Shown one piece after another: positions 1 through 8,164 of a stretch of DNA of 47,211 bases. Both the position numbers and the translations under genes were made by a program. The DNA is from a virus: positions 1 to 47,211 of the IMG/VR virus record IMGVR_UViG_3300047318_000379; one strand, given 5' to 3'. Each line of letters starts with the position of its first letter. Within the stretch, counting starts at the first letter, position 1. The notes under the pieces are model-generated. The model was not told the DNA's origin. It was given only the letters and a program-made list of their open reading frames with translations, and ran no database searches.

Positions 1-1421
1 AAATACCCAGTTTCACCAGGTTCTATAATTTCTACGTACCTAATCAGATTACGGGCAATAATTTCAAAGTGTCTAGGATCAAGACCACCTCCGTAGATTC
101 CACGTAACTCTTCCGAAAGATATTTACGACCAGCGCCTAACCCACGAAGCTTAACGAGTTTACGGGGATTAATAACTCCTGTAGATAATCTATCACCTTG
201 TTGGATCGTATCACCTTCTGCTACAACAACTTTTTGATCAATAGGTACGAAGTGTTTTACTTCGTTAACGAATACATTATGGTCACCCAGGGGAGTTGTA
301 ATAACTTTACTAACTTTACCGTTAAGATTCGAGATAGTCGCTTCATCTTTAAAGTTCTCTGCAGGGTTGCGCATAAGGTTAGAAGCTTGTTCATAGGCAT
401 TACCTTTACGTTCACCAACCGTTGCCTTGTGCTTAGTTGATAACATAGCTTGGGTCAGAACTTCTGATACAGATTGAGCAGCGATAACTCCAACGTTCTC
501 CCCAATGATAGGCATCTTACCATTAGCCATAAGGCCGTAGCACTTTTTACAAACACCTTCATGAGCTTCACAAGTCATAGAGCTACGAATCTTGACATTT
601 TCTTTACCACTCATTTTTAAATCTGCGTAGTAAGCTTCACTTATCAAGCTATTAGTAACAGACTCGAATCTACCAATGATAGCCTTACTATCAGTGATTG
701 GTTTCATGATACCATTCTTTGTACCACAATCATCCATGGTGATAGTTTCATGGAACACGGTTGGGGATAGTCGTTTGAACAAAGCTCCAGGAAGAGCCGT
801 AGAGAGCTGCGCCATAACAGTAGAGCCTCGGCCCATGTAACTCATTGCCAAGTGCTCTGCAGGGCTCATACCTTCTGCAAAAGAGTGTTTGATAACGATA
901 GGAACCAGCTCACCCTTTAAGTTAGCGGACATGAGAGGAGTACTCGTACCTACGGCAAGTTGCTTTGGATTACCACGAGCTCCGGTGTTAGCCATCTTAG
1001 CAGCCATACTCCCTCTTGAGAGCAAGTACTTAAGATTTTGGTCTTCGATTCTTGTATTGTATTTAGAAGTCAAATCAACCAAATCACTATTAATTTGATT
1101 CTTGTTTTTGCCAGCATCTTTGATTTGCTGAACTTTGGTCGCAAACTCCTTGATGATAGCCTGTCGTTCATCCGAGGTATTTTCGTAGTCCATCAATGGA
1201 GTACTTGCACCAATCTCAGTTGCTTTGTTAAAAAACAGTTGACCAAGACTATTGATATGTTCGTGAGCGTTTTCTCCTCCATGCTCTAACAGCATATTGA
1301 CGAGATTACTCATACCCTTTTTATCAATAGTTTTATGAAGGTCAAAACGTTTTTTTGACTCATCTGTTGGCATAGAATGCTTTAGCAGTAGTGCCCCTGC
1401 GGTAGTTAGTTGATTGGTCAT
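1..1421 (-). CDS. rpoC: RNA polymerase beta' subunit, C-terminal piece (partial at window edge)
   Basis: Catalytic large-subunit fragment of a phage-encoded multisubunit RNA polymerase. Translation from the ATG at 1421 opens with TTAGALLLKHSMP, which lines up with bacterial beta' just after the active-site half. It then shows a GARGNPKQ segment, a bridge-helix region (SYMGRGSTVMAQLSTALPG), DDCGT followed by TCEAHEGVCKKCYG (the four cysteines of the second zinc site), and VGVIAAQS leading into the trigger loop (TQAMLSTKH). The trigger-loop His is kept, but the residues bacteria have as M-R-T-F read L-S-T-K. The reading frame is still open at base 1. There is no Shine-Dalgarno. A TTAAAATAG motif lies only a few bases before the ATG, so the message may be leaderless. 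It complements the middle piece at 10167-11339 and the N-terminal piece fused to beta at 23160-26573. Confidence 0.95.
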   Translation of the reverse strand, partial: MTNQLTTAGALLLKHSMPTDESKKRFDLHKTIDKKGMSNLVNMLLEHGGENAHEHINSLGQLFFNKATEIGASTPLMDYENTSDERQAIIKEFATKVQQIKDAGKNKNQINSDLVDLTSKYNTRIEDQNLKYLLSRGSMAAKMANTGARGNPKQLAVGTSTPLMSANLKGELVPIVIKHSFAEGMSPAEHLAMSYMGRGSTVMAQLSTALPGALFKRLSPTVFHETITMDDCGTKNGIMKPITDSKAIIGRFESVTNSLISEAYYADLKMSGKENVKIRSSMTCEAHEGVCKKCYGLMANGKMPIIGENVGVIAAQSVSEVLTQAMLSTKHKATVGERKGNAYEQASNLMRNPAENFKDEATISNLNGKVSKVITTPLGDHNVFVNEVKHFVPIDQKVVVAEGDTIQQGDRLSTGVINPRKLVKLRGLGAGRKYLSEELRGIYGGGLDPRHFEIIARNLIRYVEIIEPGETGY

Positions 1422-1425
1422 ATGT

Positions 1426-1436
1426 CTATTTTAAAG
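1426..1436 (-). promoter_or_regulatory. Candidate late-type promoter motif TTTAAAATAG upstream of beta' C-terminal gene
   Basis: Read on the minus strand this gap contains CCTTTAAAATAGAC immediately before the start codon at 1421. The same core recurs at 17931, 19825 and 28783, always in gaps upstream of minus-strand genes. A role as promoter is inferred from recurrence and placement only. Confidence 0.4.
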
Positions 1437-1468
1437 GTTACCTAATAATTTTACACTATAGTACTAAA

Positions 1469-1480
1469 TTTTGGTATAAG
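1469..1480 (+). promoter_or_regulatory. Phage promoter motif TTTTGGTATAAG
   Basis: Perfect copy of the recurrent plus-strand motif, containing an extended -10-like TGGTATAAG. It lies 67 bases before the ATG at 1547 in the gap between divergent genes. It is followed by GTGTAGAAG, also found after the copy at 28848. Confidence 0.7.
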
Positions 1481-1546
1481 AAATGTGTAGAAGCTTATTA
1501 TAAGAATCAACAACTTCTTAATTAACTATAATTAATAGGATAAAAA

Positions 1547-1909
1547 ATGTCCCTGATTAGTACCGCAATTTTTGAAGTTAAAACTTTTCCATTGGCTACT
1601 GTTGCGATGGTTCCAGTATCTGATGATGATGCTTCTTTCTACGCTTGGCGTTGTACGTGGCAAGAAGTAGAAGGTAAGGTTATGAAAGACGCTGGAGCGA
1701 CTTATTCCCATTCCAGGCTTGTCTTGTCAATGGCTATCGGAGCTATGAGCAACACTGTAGACATGGTAAATCCAATGATCTACCTGCGGCCAAAATCGTT
1801 CACGTATGTCAAAATAAGTAAAGAAATGTTCATGGATCTGCTATCACGTTCCAAAGGACTCATCCATTATCCGGAAGGATTTCATCCAGAAGATTTCGAA
1901 CCGGGTTAA
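1547..1909 (+). CDS. Unknown small protein (120 aa)
   Basis: Not recognised. A soluble-looking 120-aa protein with a central Trp/Cys-containing segment (YAWRCTWQEVEG) and an acidic C-terminus. The start is supported by AGGA a few bases upstream of the ATG and by the promoter motif at 1469. A terminator follows at 1948, so this is probably a single-gene transcription unit opposite the beta' gene. Confidence 0.75.
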   Translation: MSLISTAIFEVKTFPLATVAMVPVSDDDASFYAWRCTWQEVEGKVMKDAGATYSHSRLVLSMAIGAMSNTVDMVNPMIYLRPKSFTYVKISKEMFMDLLSRSKGLIHYPEGFHPEDFEPG

Positions 1910-1947
1910 ACCAAATAGATCATCAGGGCTTCCCCCGTGGAGCTTTT

Positions 1948-1974
1948 GCGGTGCTTTCATAGGCCGCTTTTTTT
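1948..1974 (+). terminator. Probable Rho-independent terminator
   Basis: GCGG (1948-1951) pairs with CCGC (1964-1967), followed by seven T. The stem is short and the loop 12 bases, but placement directly after the 1547-1909 gene supports it. Confidence 0.55.
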
Positions 1975-1993
1975 AGTTCATTAAAGTCTTTTC

Positions 1994-2005
1994 TTTTGGT
2001 AAAAG
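1994..2005 (+). promoter_or_regulatory. Variant promoter motif TTTTGGTAAAAG
   Basis: Matches the TTTTGGTATAAG motif at 11 of 12 bases; the mismatch is inside the -10-like hexamer. It lies 68 bases before the ATG at 2074, the same spacing as the copy at 1469 has to its gene. Confidence 0.4.
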
Positions 2006-2073
2006 ATACTTGTAAACCCTAACGGTGTTCTGATCATACACCGAATTCATCATAGTACTATGTAAGGAAATAA

Positions 2074-3342
2074 ATGTTAAACGAAAAACTAATATTGGCA
2101 GGTAAAGTCTTAAGCCCGATAACGCATGATAAGTATCGTAACAACTATAATAATTACCGCACCCTCATAGCTAAAGCCTTAAGAATAGGTCAAAGGGATA
2201 TTAAAGTCGAAGCTCTGATGCCAGGAACTACAGTGGAGTTCCTTACTTTTTATCTACACAGGGATTATCTTACTAGTAGTTTTATTACCTATCTTGAGAA
2301 TGGGTTTGGAAAAACTAATGTAATAGAAGATAAGACTGAAAATACAATCTATATTGCGTATGATAGCTGTCAACTAAATTTAGTATTGGTAGACAAAGAT
2401 TTTACTGCTCTAGAGAATTTTGTCTTCTACCATTCGTTTGGAAAGATGGGAGAAGTATTAGGCGCTATTGCTAAAAGAATGGGAATGAAATATACTGATG
2501 GAGGTTTATTCCTTCCAGTCTATCTTCAGGGTAAGCATTTGACTGACGTAAGTATTACTTCTAATTGGTATGAGTTAGTTGGGATATTAGGATTGCCCTA
2601 TTTGTATATGGATTCTGCTAACAACTTGGATTTGAACGTTTTTTGGAATTCTATCTCTCGTTCAAGGTATTTCTCAAAAGATGCTTTTCCAGTAACTCCA
2701 GAAGGTGAAGTAAGTACTTCCCCATTACTGGATTTCATAAAGCAAAAAGTTGCTACACTAAATCCAGCAGATATGTATGTGTACTCCACTGGTAAAACGC
2801 CTTGGTTAGCGGGTATTAAGAAATCATATCCTACAGTTCTAGATAGAGTTAGAACAGTTATTAGAGAGTCAATTAGGACCGATGCTTTACAAAATAAATT
2901 ACCTGACAGCTTGATCTCAGAAGCTTCTGGAGTAACAGAGGTATCAAGGGTACTTGCTCTGCGAAATAAAATTAAGTCATCATTTGTAAGCATAAACTCA
3001 TATGAAGACTTTATCTTAAGTAGTTCTTTTGATACAATTAAGAACAAGATTATTAGTGAAGCACAAGTGAGTTCCGGTGATCAAGTAAATACGATACCTA
3101 AGTTAGAAGTAAAAAATCGTAAACCTAAAAGGTTGGGTGACTTTAAACTGCCTCACGACGTTAAGGATTACCAGATGGTAAAGCTTGGAGGATTTTTAGT
3201 TAAAGTACTTGGTATATCTAAAGCTAATAATCGAGCAGAAGTTGTGGTTCAAGGTTGTGATGTAGACGAGTACGCTTATCTAATAAATGGACACTACACA
3301 TTCATTCCTTTAGAAGATCCTCCTTCAGTGCAATCTAAATAA
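2074..3342 (+). CDS. Possible nucleotidyltransferase-fold phage protein (422 aa)
   Basis: Function uncertain. Residues about 45-150 resemble a nucleotidyltransferase-like family of large viruses: an MPGTTVEF start, a strand pattern QLNLVLV, then FYHSFGKMGEVLGAIAKRMG and KYTDGGL, where relatives read S-x-x-x-x-G-x-L-I-G-R-I-A-x-K-M-G and K-Y-G-x-x-G-L. Relatives usually have Asp where this protein has Asn in QLNL, so catalysis may be altered. The remainder is not recognised and the C-terminal 60 residues look like a small beta domain. AAGGA precedes the ATG. Flanked by the variant promoter at 1994 and a strong terminator at 3355, so it is transcribed apart from the repair operon that follows. 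Confidence 0.6.
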   Translation: MLNEKLILAGKVLSPITHDKYRNNYNNYRTLIAKALRIGQRDIKVEALMPGTTVEFLTFYLHRDYLTSSFITYLENGFGKTNVIEDKTENTIYIAYDSCQLNLVLVDKDFTALENFVFYHSFGKMGEVLGAIAKRMGMKYTDGGLFLPVYLQGKHLTDVSITSNWYELVGILGLPYLYMDSANNLDLNVFWNSISRSRYFSKDAFPVTPEGEVSTSPLLDFIKQKVATLNPADMYVYSTGKTPWLAGIKKSYPTVLDRVRTVIRESIRTDALQNKLPDSLISEASGVTEVSRVLALRNKIKSSFVSINSYEDFILSSSFDTIKNKIISEAQVSSGDQVNTIPKLEVKNRKPKRLGDFKLPHDVKDYQMVKLGGFLVKVLGISKANNRAEVVVQGCDVDEYAYLINGHYTFIPLEDPPSVQSK

Positions 3343-3354
3343 AAGACTGAAGTC

Positions 3355-3383
3355 AAAGACAAGTTTATAGCTTGTCTTTTTTT
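3355..3383 (+). terminator. Rho-independent terminator
   Basis: Perfect 9-bp stem AAAGACAAG / CTTGTCTTT with a 7-base loop, ending in a run of eight T, just after the stop at 3342. Confidence 0.85.
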
Positions 3384-3397
3384 AGCTTGATCAAGCT
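3384..3397. promoter_or_regulatory. 14-bp perfect palindrome, possible operator
   Basis: AGCTTGATCAAGCT is a perfect palindrome between the terminator and the start of the repair operon. It overlaps the TTTAAAATA element by two bases. Its position suggests a repressor or activator site, but nothing else supports that. Confidence 0.35.
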
Positions 3398-3405
3398 TTA
3401 AAATA
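3396..3405 (+). promoter_or_regulatory. Candidate TTAAAATA promoter element before repair operon
   Basis: CTTTAAAATA on the plus strand, eight bases before the ATG at 3414, which lacks a Shine-Dalgarno. The core matches the motif found upstream of minus-strand genes. If functional, transcription would start at or next to the start codon. Confidence 0.3.
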
Positions 3406-3413
3406 ACAATACT

Positions 3414-4412
3414 ATGCCACTTTCTCATAACCAACAAATTTTATTAACCCGCCAACGCCACGAAGCTGAGCGTATGGGGTTGCACTGGGACTATCGTATA
3501 GTCGTTGGTGGCAAAGCGTATTCTTGGGCAACTAAAAAAGAAATGCCTGAACCGGGCAAAGCCATTATTTTACATGAGCAACCCATCCATACTTCTCATT
3601 ATGCTCTAAGTCCTAAAGTGATCATCCCTTCAGGTCAGTATGGTGCAGGTGTTACAACTTTGGATTGGGTACGTAAAGGTAAAGTTGTTAACCAAGAAGA
3701 GAGCGTTGATAAATTTGTTGTCGAAACTACTGAAGGCGATAGATTCTTATTTAAAAGAACTCCCCAATATTCAAATAAAGCTTGGTTGTTTAAGAATCTT
3801 AAGAAACCTGACGCTATAGAGAAGAAAGCGGAAGATGGGCGTATATGGTTATACCATGGTAGCACTCCCGCTAGAATTGAAGCCATTCTTAAAAACGGTC
3901 TAGATCCTAAACTTCAAGGATCGAGGATGGGTGCACCCGACTTGCTAAATAATGAAAAAGTAATGTCTCTTACTGCAAATAAGGATGTTGCAAAAATCTA
4001 TTCTTCTCCAGATTCTATTATCAAACTAGTATTAGGTGGAAAAAGTCCAGAGCCTCTTCTAGTCAGAGTTAACACTGGAAATAGATTAAAAGAGGTGACT
4101 CCAGATTGGGATCACAACGAATGGCACTACAATGATAAGGTTTCTATTAAGGACATCCTAACAAGTGATATGCCTGAATATAGAAAAATTGAAGAAAACA
4201 AATACGTAGAAAAAGTAGCTGCTAGGATTGAAGGTTTCTGTGACACTCCTGGGGCTATTTACCATAGTAAATTTAAGGGTAATAACGTAGGTATGAGTGT
4301 GACTCTACCAAGTCATGTTGTAATACCGAAGCATGCTATGGAAGGCATAGAGTTGGAAATGCACGATGCCATAGAAAAGATACTCGGAAAATATTTTAAA
4401 AAGAAAAACTAA
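3414..4412 (+). CDS. LigD-type 3'-phosphoesterase domain fused to ADP-ribosyltransferase-like domain
   Basis: Residues 1-125 match the 3'-phosphoesterase domain of bacterial ligase D, which trims 3'-phosphate or ribonucleotide ends before sealing. Visible are RHEAERMGLHWDYR (H16, H24, D26, R28 in the metal/phosphate-binding pattern H-x-H-x-D-x-R), SWATKKEMPEPG and IIPSGQYGAG. Residues about 140-240 (IWLYHGSTPARIEAILKNGL, then MSLTANKDVAKIYSS) look like an ADP-ribosyltransferase or RNA 2'-phosphotransferase-type fold. At residues 262-269 an internal NKYVEKVA repeats the peptide that begins the downstream proteins, followed by a 63-residue tail. No Shine-Dalgarno. The stop overlaps the next ATG (TAATG), so it is coupled to the helicase. 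The PE assignment is strong, the ART one moderate. Confidence 0.8.
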   Translation: MPLSHNQQILLTRQRHEAERMGLHWDYRIVVGGKAYSWATKKEMPEPGKAIILHEQPIHTSHYALSPKVIIPSGQYGAGVTTLDWVRKGKVVNQEESVDKFVVETTEGDRFLFKRTPQYSNKAWLFKNLKKPDAIEKKAEDGRIWLYHGSTPARIEAILKNGLDPKLQGSRMGAPDLLNNEKVMSLTANKDVAKIYSSPDSIIKLVLGGKSPEPLLVRVNTGNRLKEVTPDWDHNEWHYNDKVSIKDILTSDMPEYRKIEENKYVEKVAARIEGFCDTPGAIYHSKFKGNNVGMSVTLPSHVVIPKHAMEGIELEMHDAIEKILGKYFKKKN

Positions 4413-6535
4413 TGGCACTTAATGATAAATATACAATGAGGGAACACCAGCTTCACGCCGTAGAAACAGCGGTGAAGCGTAATGGTAATATCATCCTCTC
4501 ACACCCGGTAGGGTCTGGTAAGACTGGCTCCTCTATTGCTGTATTTGAGAAACTAAAACTAGATGGTTTAGCAAACCGTGCACTAGTTGTGACACCCGCA
4601 TCACTACGTACTAACTATGGGGAGAATGGGGTAAAGAAATTTACCGACTCTGATTATCGTGTGTATGGTAATAAACAAGAGGTTTCATCGGACCAGACTG
4701 GATTATTTTGTGAGCCAAAAAGCGAAGGCCCAGAATACGGTTTGGTAAGTTATGAGATGTTCAGGGAAGATCCTGAGAAATACATCAAAGGGCATAACGC
4801 TGATACCGTTATTTTTGATGAAGTACATCGTATTAAGAATGATGAGAGTAAAACCTTTAAAGCATTAAAGGATTCTCGTGGCATGTTCCGCAATTTTATT
4901 GCGATGACAGGATCTATCACATCAAATACTCCGGCTGACGTTGTTCCTCTTATAGATGCAATGACTGCTGGCAATCACCAACTTGGTTCTAAAGCATCCT
5001 TCGAGAATCGTTTCGTTAAAAAAGATGCTAAAGGTAAGATTGAAGTTATCAATCCTATCCTTGTTCGTTCGCTTATCGCTCCTTATGTTCATAACGTTAC
5101 CGAAGAGCAGCTTGAAGAAGGCACGGGTATAAAACGTCCAGATAAGTACGTCCATGAAATTAACATCCCATTATCAGGTCAGCATGAAGAATACTACAGA
5201 TATGTTATCAAACAACTTGATCCTATTACTAAAGCCAAATTATCACATGGCTTAGGAAAACTAGGTAAGGCTGAACTTGACCAGATCTTCTCTAAAATGC
5301 TTAAAGCTCGTCAAGTAGCAAACTCTATGCACATGTTAGACACTAACATGACTTTAGAAGAATCCGCAGAGAAATCCGTAAAGATAAAACGTTTATTGGA
5401 TGATGTCGAAGAGCATTTAAATACTGTGCCCGATGCACAAGTCGTAGTTCATTCCGAGCTAATACAAGGTGGTCTTGACGTTCTTCAAGCTGGTCTTAAG
5501 AAGCGTGGTATAGAATATGGACTATTCATTGGTAAAGGTAACAAAGGTGTTACTGAGAAAAGCCGTCAACAAGACGTAGATGACTACAATGCTGGTAAAA
5601 AGAAAGTTCTTCTTATCTCTGCTGCTGGAGGCGAAGGTCTGGACTTGCCTAATACTACTTTAGTGGCATCGCTGGATGGACATTGGAATCCAGAGAAAAT
5701 TAATCAAGTAGAAGCTCGTGGTATTCGTATGGGAGGTCTTTCCCACCGTCCTGAATCAGAACGTAAGGTTATCGTTAACCGTTATATTACTAAGCTTCCG
5801 GTATCGAATATAGATACAATGAGAAACACTAAAAATCTCCTGTCCCCCACAGAATTTGCTATGCGTATTTTTAAAGGGGAGAAGGCGTTTTTTAATCCAC
5901 ATAAAGCAATGCCAACCGTAGACCAACTTATGTACGCCGTAGCTAAAAGCAAAGCCCAAGGTAATGAACAACTAAAAGGTTTGTTTGAAAAAACCTCTGC
6001 TTATAGTTTTAACAGTGACAGAAATATTCTCAATTCGTATTTAGACCGTTTCCAAGATAAACTTCTTACAGGAGATTACCAAGATAAATGGATAGACGAA
6101 GCAGAAGAAAATCGTTATATCAATCGTCTAAAAAGGTATTACGCAAGTGCCAATAGGAAGGGAGTCGTTGCAGTTACTCCTAAGGATTATGATAAGTATA
6201 AAGACCGTACTAGACAGTCTCAGGCCCTTAGAAATTTCGGCATGGGTATGGGTCTTGGAGCGGGCATTGGTGGTTTATACGGAACAGCTTATACAACTAA
6301 GCTTTTAGGATTTAAAAAGGCATTGAAACTAGGAGCGGGAGTAGGGACTATTGCAGGAGCAATAACAGGAGGTGTAATGGCTAGAAACGGTGATAAGCCC
6401 CATGTTACTACCACTGCAGCAATAGCTAAGAAACGTCTAAAACTAGAAGATGACAATCTACTTAAAATATTACGCGGTGAAGCAGTTAAAGAAGAACAGA
6501 CTAAAGTAACCGAACATTATATTAAGTTGAAATAA
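4412..6535 (+). CDS. SNF2-type superfamily 2 helicase/translocase with C-terminal glycine-zipper segment
   Basis: A 707-aa ATPase expected to move along or remodel DNA. Seen are the Q-like region REHQLHAVE, Walker A HPVGSGKT (K37), DEVH box (D136), an SF2 motif III AMTGS, and a C-terminal RecA lobe with SAAGGEGLDLP and the arginine-finger region QVEARGIRMGG (about residue 431). The unusual part is the tail, about residues 606-660, rich in Gly/Ala (GMGMGLGAGIGGLYG and KLGAGVGTIAGAITGGVMA). It looks like one or two membrane-inserting glycine zippers, as in the tagged proteins next door. Overlaps its neighbour upstream by one base and is followed one base later by the tagged gene at 6537. Role in DNA repair is inferred from operon context. 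Confidence 0.85.
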   Translation: MALNDKYTMREHQLHAVETAVKRNGNIILSHPVGSGKTGSSIAVFEKLKLDGLANRALVVTPASLRTNYGENGVKKFTDSDYRVYGNKQEVSSDQTGLFCEPKSEGPEYGLVSYEMFREDPEKYIKGHNADTVIFDEVHRIKNDESKTFKALKDSRGMFRNFIAMTGSITSNTPADVVPLIDAMTAGNHQLGSKASFENRFVKKDAKGKIEVINPILVRSLIAPYVHNVTEEQLEEGTGIKRPDKYVHEINIPLSGQHEEYYRYVIKQLDPITKAKLSHGLGKLGKAELDQIFSKMLKARQVANSMHMLDTNMTLEESAEKSVKIKRLLDDVEEHLNTVPDAQVVVHSELIQGGLDVLQAGLKKRGIEYGLFIGKGNKGVTEKSRQQDVDDYNAGKKKVLLISAAGGEGLDLPNTTLVASLDGHWNPEKINQVEARGIRMGGLSHRPESERKVIVNRYITKLPVSNIDTMRNTKNLLSPTEFAMRIFKGEKAFFNPHKAMPTVDQLMYAVAKSKAQGNEQLKGLFEKTSAYSFNSDRNILNSYLDRFQDKLLTGDYQDKWIDEAEENRYINRLKRYYASANRKGVVAVTPKDYDKYKDRTRQSQALRNFGMGMGLGAGIGGLYGTAYTTKLLGFKKALKLGAGVGTIAGAITGGVMARNGDKPHVTTTAAIAKKRLKLEDDNLLKILRGEAVKEEQTKVTEHYIKLK

Positions 6536-6536
6536 C

Positions 6537-7508
6537 ATGAATAAATATCTAGAAAAAATAGCCAGAGAGTATACTCAGCAAGAAAATGTGGAGACTGGTG
6601 CAGGGGATAAAATTGGTCTAGGGATTACTTCTGCAGTAAGTGCAGGAATAGTCTCTAAAAAAATTGCTCCTTTCGTTGCGAAACCTGTATCTGCTTTTAT
6701 AAGTAAGGGTACCCCTCGTATTCCAACAGATGCTTTAGACGCAATTACAGATAAAGTACTATCTGCTACTAATTCTACAATGAATCCTTTTGAATTAAGT
6801 AAGCATATGCCTTCAAATCTTTTGATAGGAGCAGCTGGTCAAATGAAGCCCGGAGTGTATACACCAGATGAAATGAATAAAATTAGATGGACAGCAGATA
6901 AGGCTGAAAAACTTAAAGATATCTTCATGGGAGCTCCAGCTCGTTTAGTAGGAATCAACCTACCTAAATATACTGGAGCACTTTCAAGTAGAGAGCCTTT
7001 CATTAAAAATTATATTGCTGACAGCAGACCAATCTCATTAGCAGCTATTGCTGGTGACTTCCTTGGTCAACTTGGAGGTCAACCTGTTAAAAGCACCGTA
7101 AATACTGATTCCTTAGCTCAACATCTAGGTCATGCAACTGACCTTTCTAAAGGAGCTACTAAGCTTAAAAGCAGATTAGGTCTTATTTCTAAAACTATGA
7201 TGACCCCTGCTGCTGTAGTTGCAGGAGGAATGCTTGCAAGTGAAAAAACTAGGGATTACGCTTGGGCAGTTCCTGTGGTAACGGCAGTTCCTGGTATTAG
7301 AAATGAATTGGCATCAAGTATAAATGCTATGAAACTTTTAAAGGGACAGGGCGTTAGTAGAAAAGCAGTCATTCCTATTGCAGCTGCTAATTTGTTAAAA
7401 AGTTTGATTAAACCTGGTTTGACTTCTGGCACTATAGCTGGTATTAATCATCTAAGGGAAAAAGGGGAAGAAGTTAACCCAGAAGAATGGTTAGTGGATA
7501 GAGGATAA
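6537..7508 (+). CDS. Tagged glycine/alanine-rich protein, candidate internal virion protein (323 aa)
   Basis: Starts with MNKYLEKIAREY, the short peptide shared with three following genes. The body is not recognised. It has Gly/Ala-rich hydrophobic stretches (about residues 24-59 and 222-240) and no catalytic motif I can identify. The shared N-terminus resembles the capsid-targeting sequence of T4 internal proteins (pattern M-x-x-Y-x-E-x-I-A). An A-R-E tripeptide right after it would fit the A-x-E type of sites cut by prohead proteases in some large phages. Its stop overlaps the next start (ATAATG). Confidence 0.8.
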   Translation: MNKYLEKIAREYTQQENVETGAGDKIGLGITSAVSAGIVSKKIAPFVAKPVSAFISKGTPRIPTDALDAITDKVLSATNSTMNPFELSKHMPSNLLIGAAGQMKPGVYTPDEMNKIRWTADKAEKLKDIFMGAPARLVGINLPKYTGALSSREPFIKNYIADSRPISLAAIAGDFLGQLGGQPVKSTVNTDSLAQHLGHATDLSKGATKLKSRLGLISKTMMTPAAVVAGGMLASEKTRDYAWAVPVVTAVPGIRNELASSINAMKLLKGQGVSRKAVIPIAAANLLKSLIKPGLTSGTIAGINHLREKGEEVNPEEWLVDRG

Positions 7509-8164
7509 TGAATAAATATTTAGAAAAAATTGCCAAAGCATACTCTGGTGAAAAAGTGGAAATAGAACCAGGCGTATACTACCATTTAGATAAGCATGAA
7601 CTGAAACCTACTACCGCTCATATGGCAGAGTATATGGATAAAAGGGATACTCGTAGTCGATTAGGGGTTGGAGCCGTGTACGGGGCAGTCGGAGGCTTTA
7701 TGGGTGCAGCTATGGGAGATGGCTACCATGGAACACGTCTTCGTCAAGAGGCTCCCCTAACAACTACGAACTATTCTAAGTTTGGTATAGCTGACCTTGA
7801 ATGGGAAAATACTAGACCCGTTCCGGACTTTAATACTAATAGTAGAGATCCGATAGGAGACTATAACCGGAAACTTAGAGATTGGCGGGATAGGCAACCA
7901 CAATGGCACGACTTTACTGAAACTCGACCTTCAGAATTCAAACCAAGATTAACTAACTTAGTTAATAAGTATGGTCATACTCCTACGAAGCGCATCACAA
8001 CTGGATTAGGTGGAGTTGCTGGTGCTTTAGTCATGGGTGGACTTGGCTATGCGGTAGGAGGATTACTTCCGGAAGAAAGACCTATAATTAAAAACCAATA
8101 CTTAGAGAAGTTAGAAAATAGGCACGAACATCATATTAACGAATTAGAGGGCTGGAATGACTAA
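7508..8164 (+). CDS. Tagged protein with two glycine-zipper segments (218 aa)
   Basis: Begins MNKYLEKIAKAYSGE. Two Gly-rich hydrophobic segments (GVGAVYGAVGGFMGAAMG near residues 50-68 and GLGGVAGALVMGGLGYAVGG near 165-186) flank a polar, Trp-containing middle of about 95 residues. Such segments are typical of membrane-inserting or pore-forming phage ejection proteins, but no named family is recognised. It overlaps the gene upstream by one base and the one downstream by eight. Confidence 0.78.
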   Translation: MNKYLEKIAKAYSGEKVEIEPGVYYHLDKHELKPTTAHMAEYMDKRDTRSRLGVGAVYGAVGGFMGAAMGDGYHGTRLRQEAPLTTTNYSKFGIADLEWENTRPVPDFNTNSRDPIGDYNRKLRDWRDRQPQWHDFTETRPSEFKPRLTNLVNKYGHTPTKRITTGLGGVAGALVMGGLGYAVGGLLPEERPIIKNQYLEKLENRHEHHINELEGWND

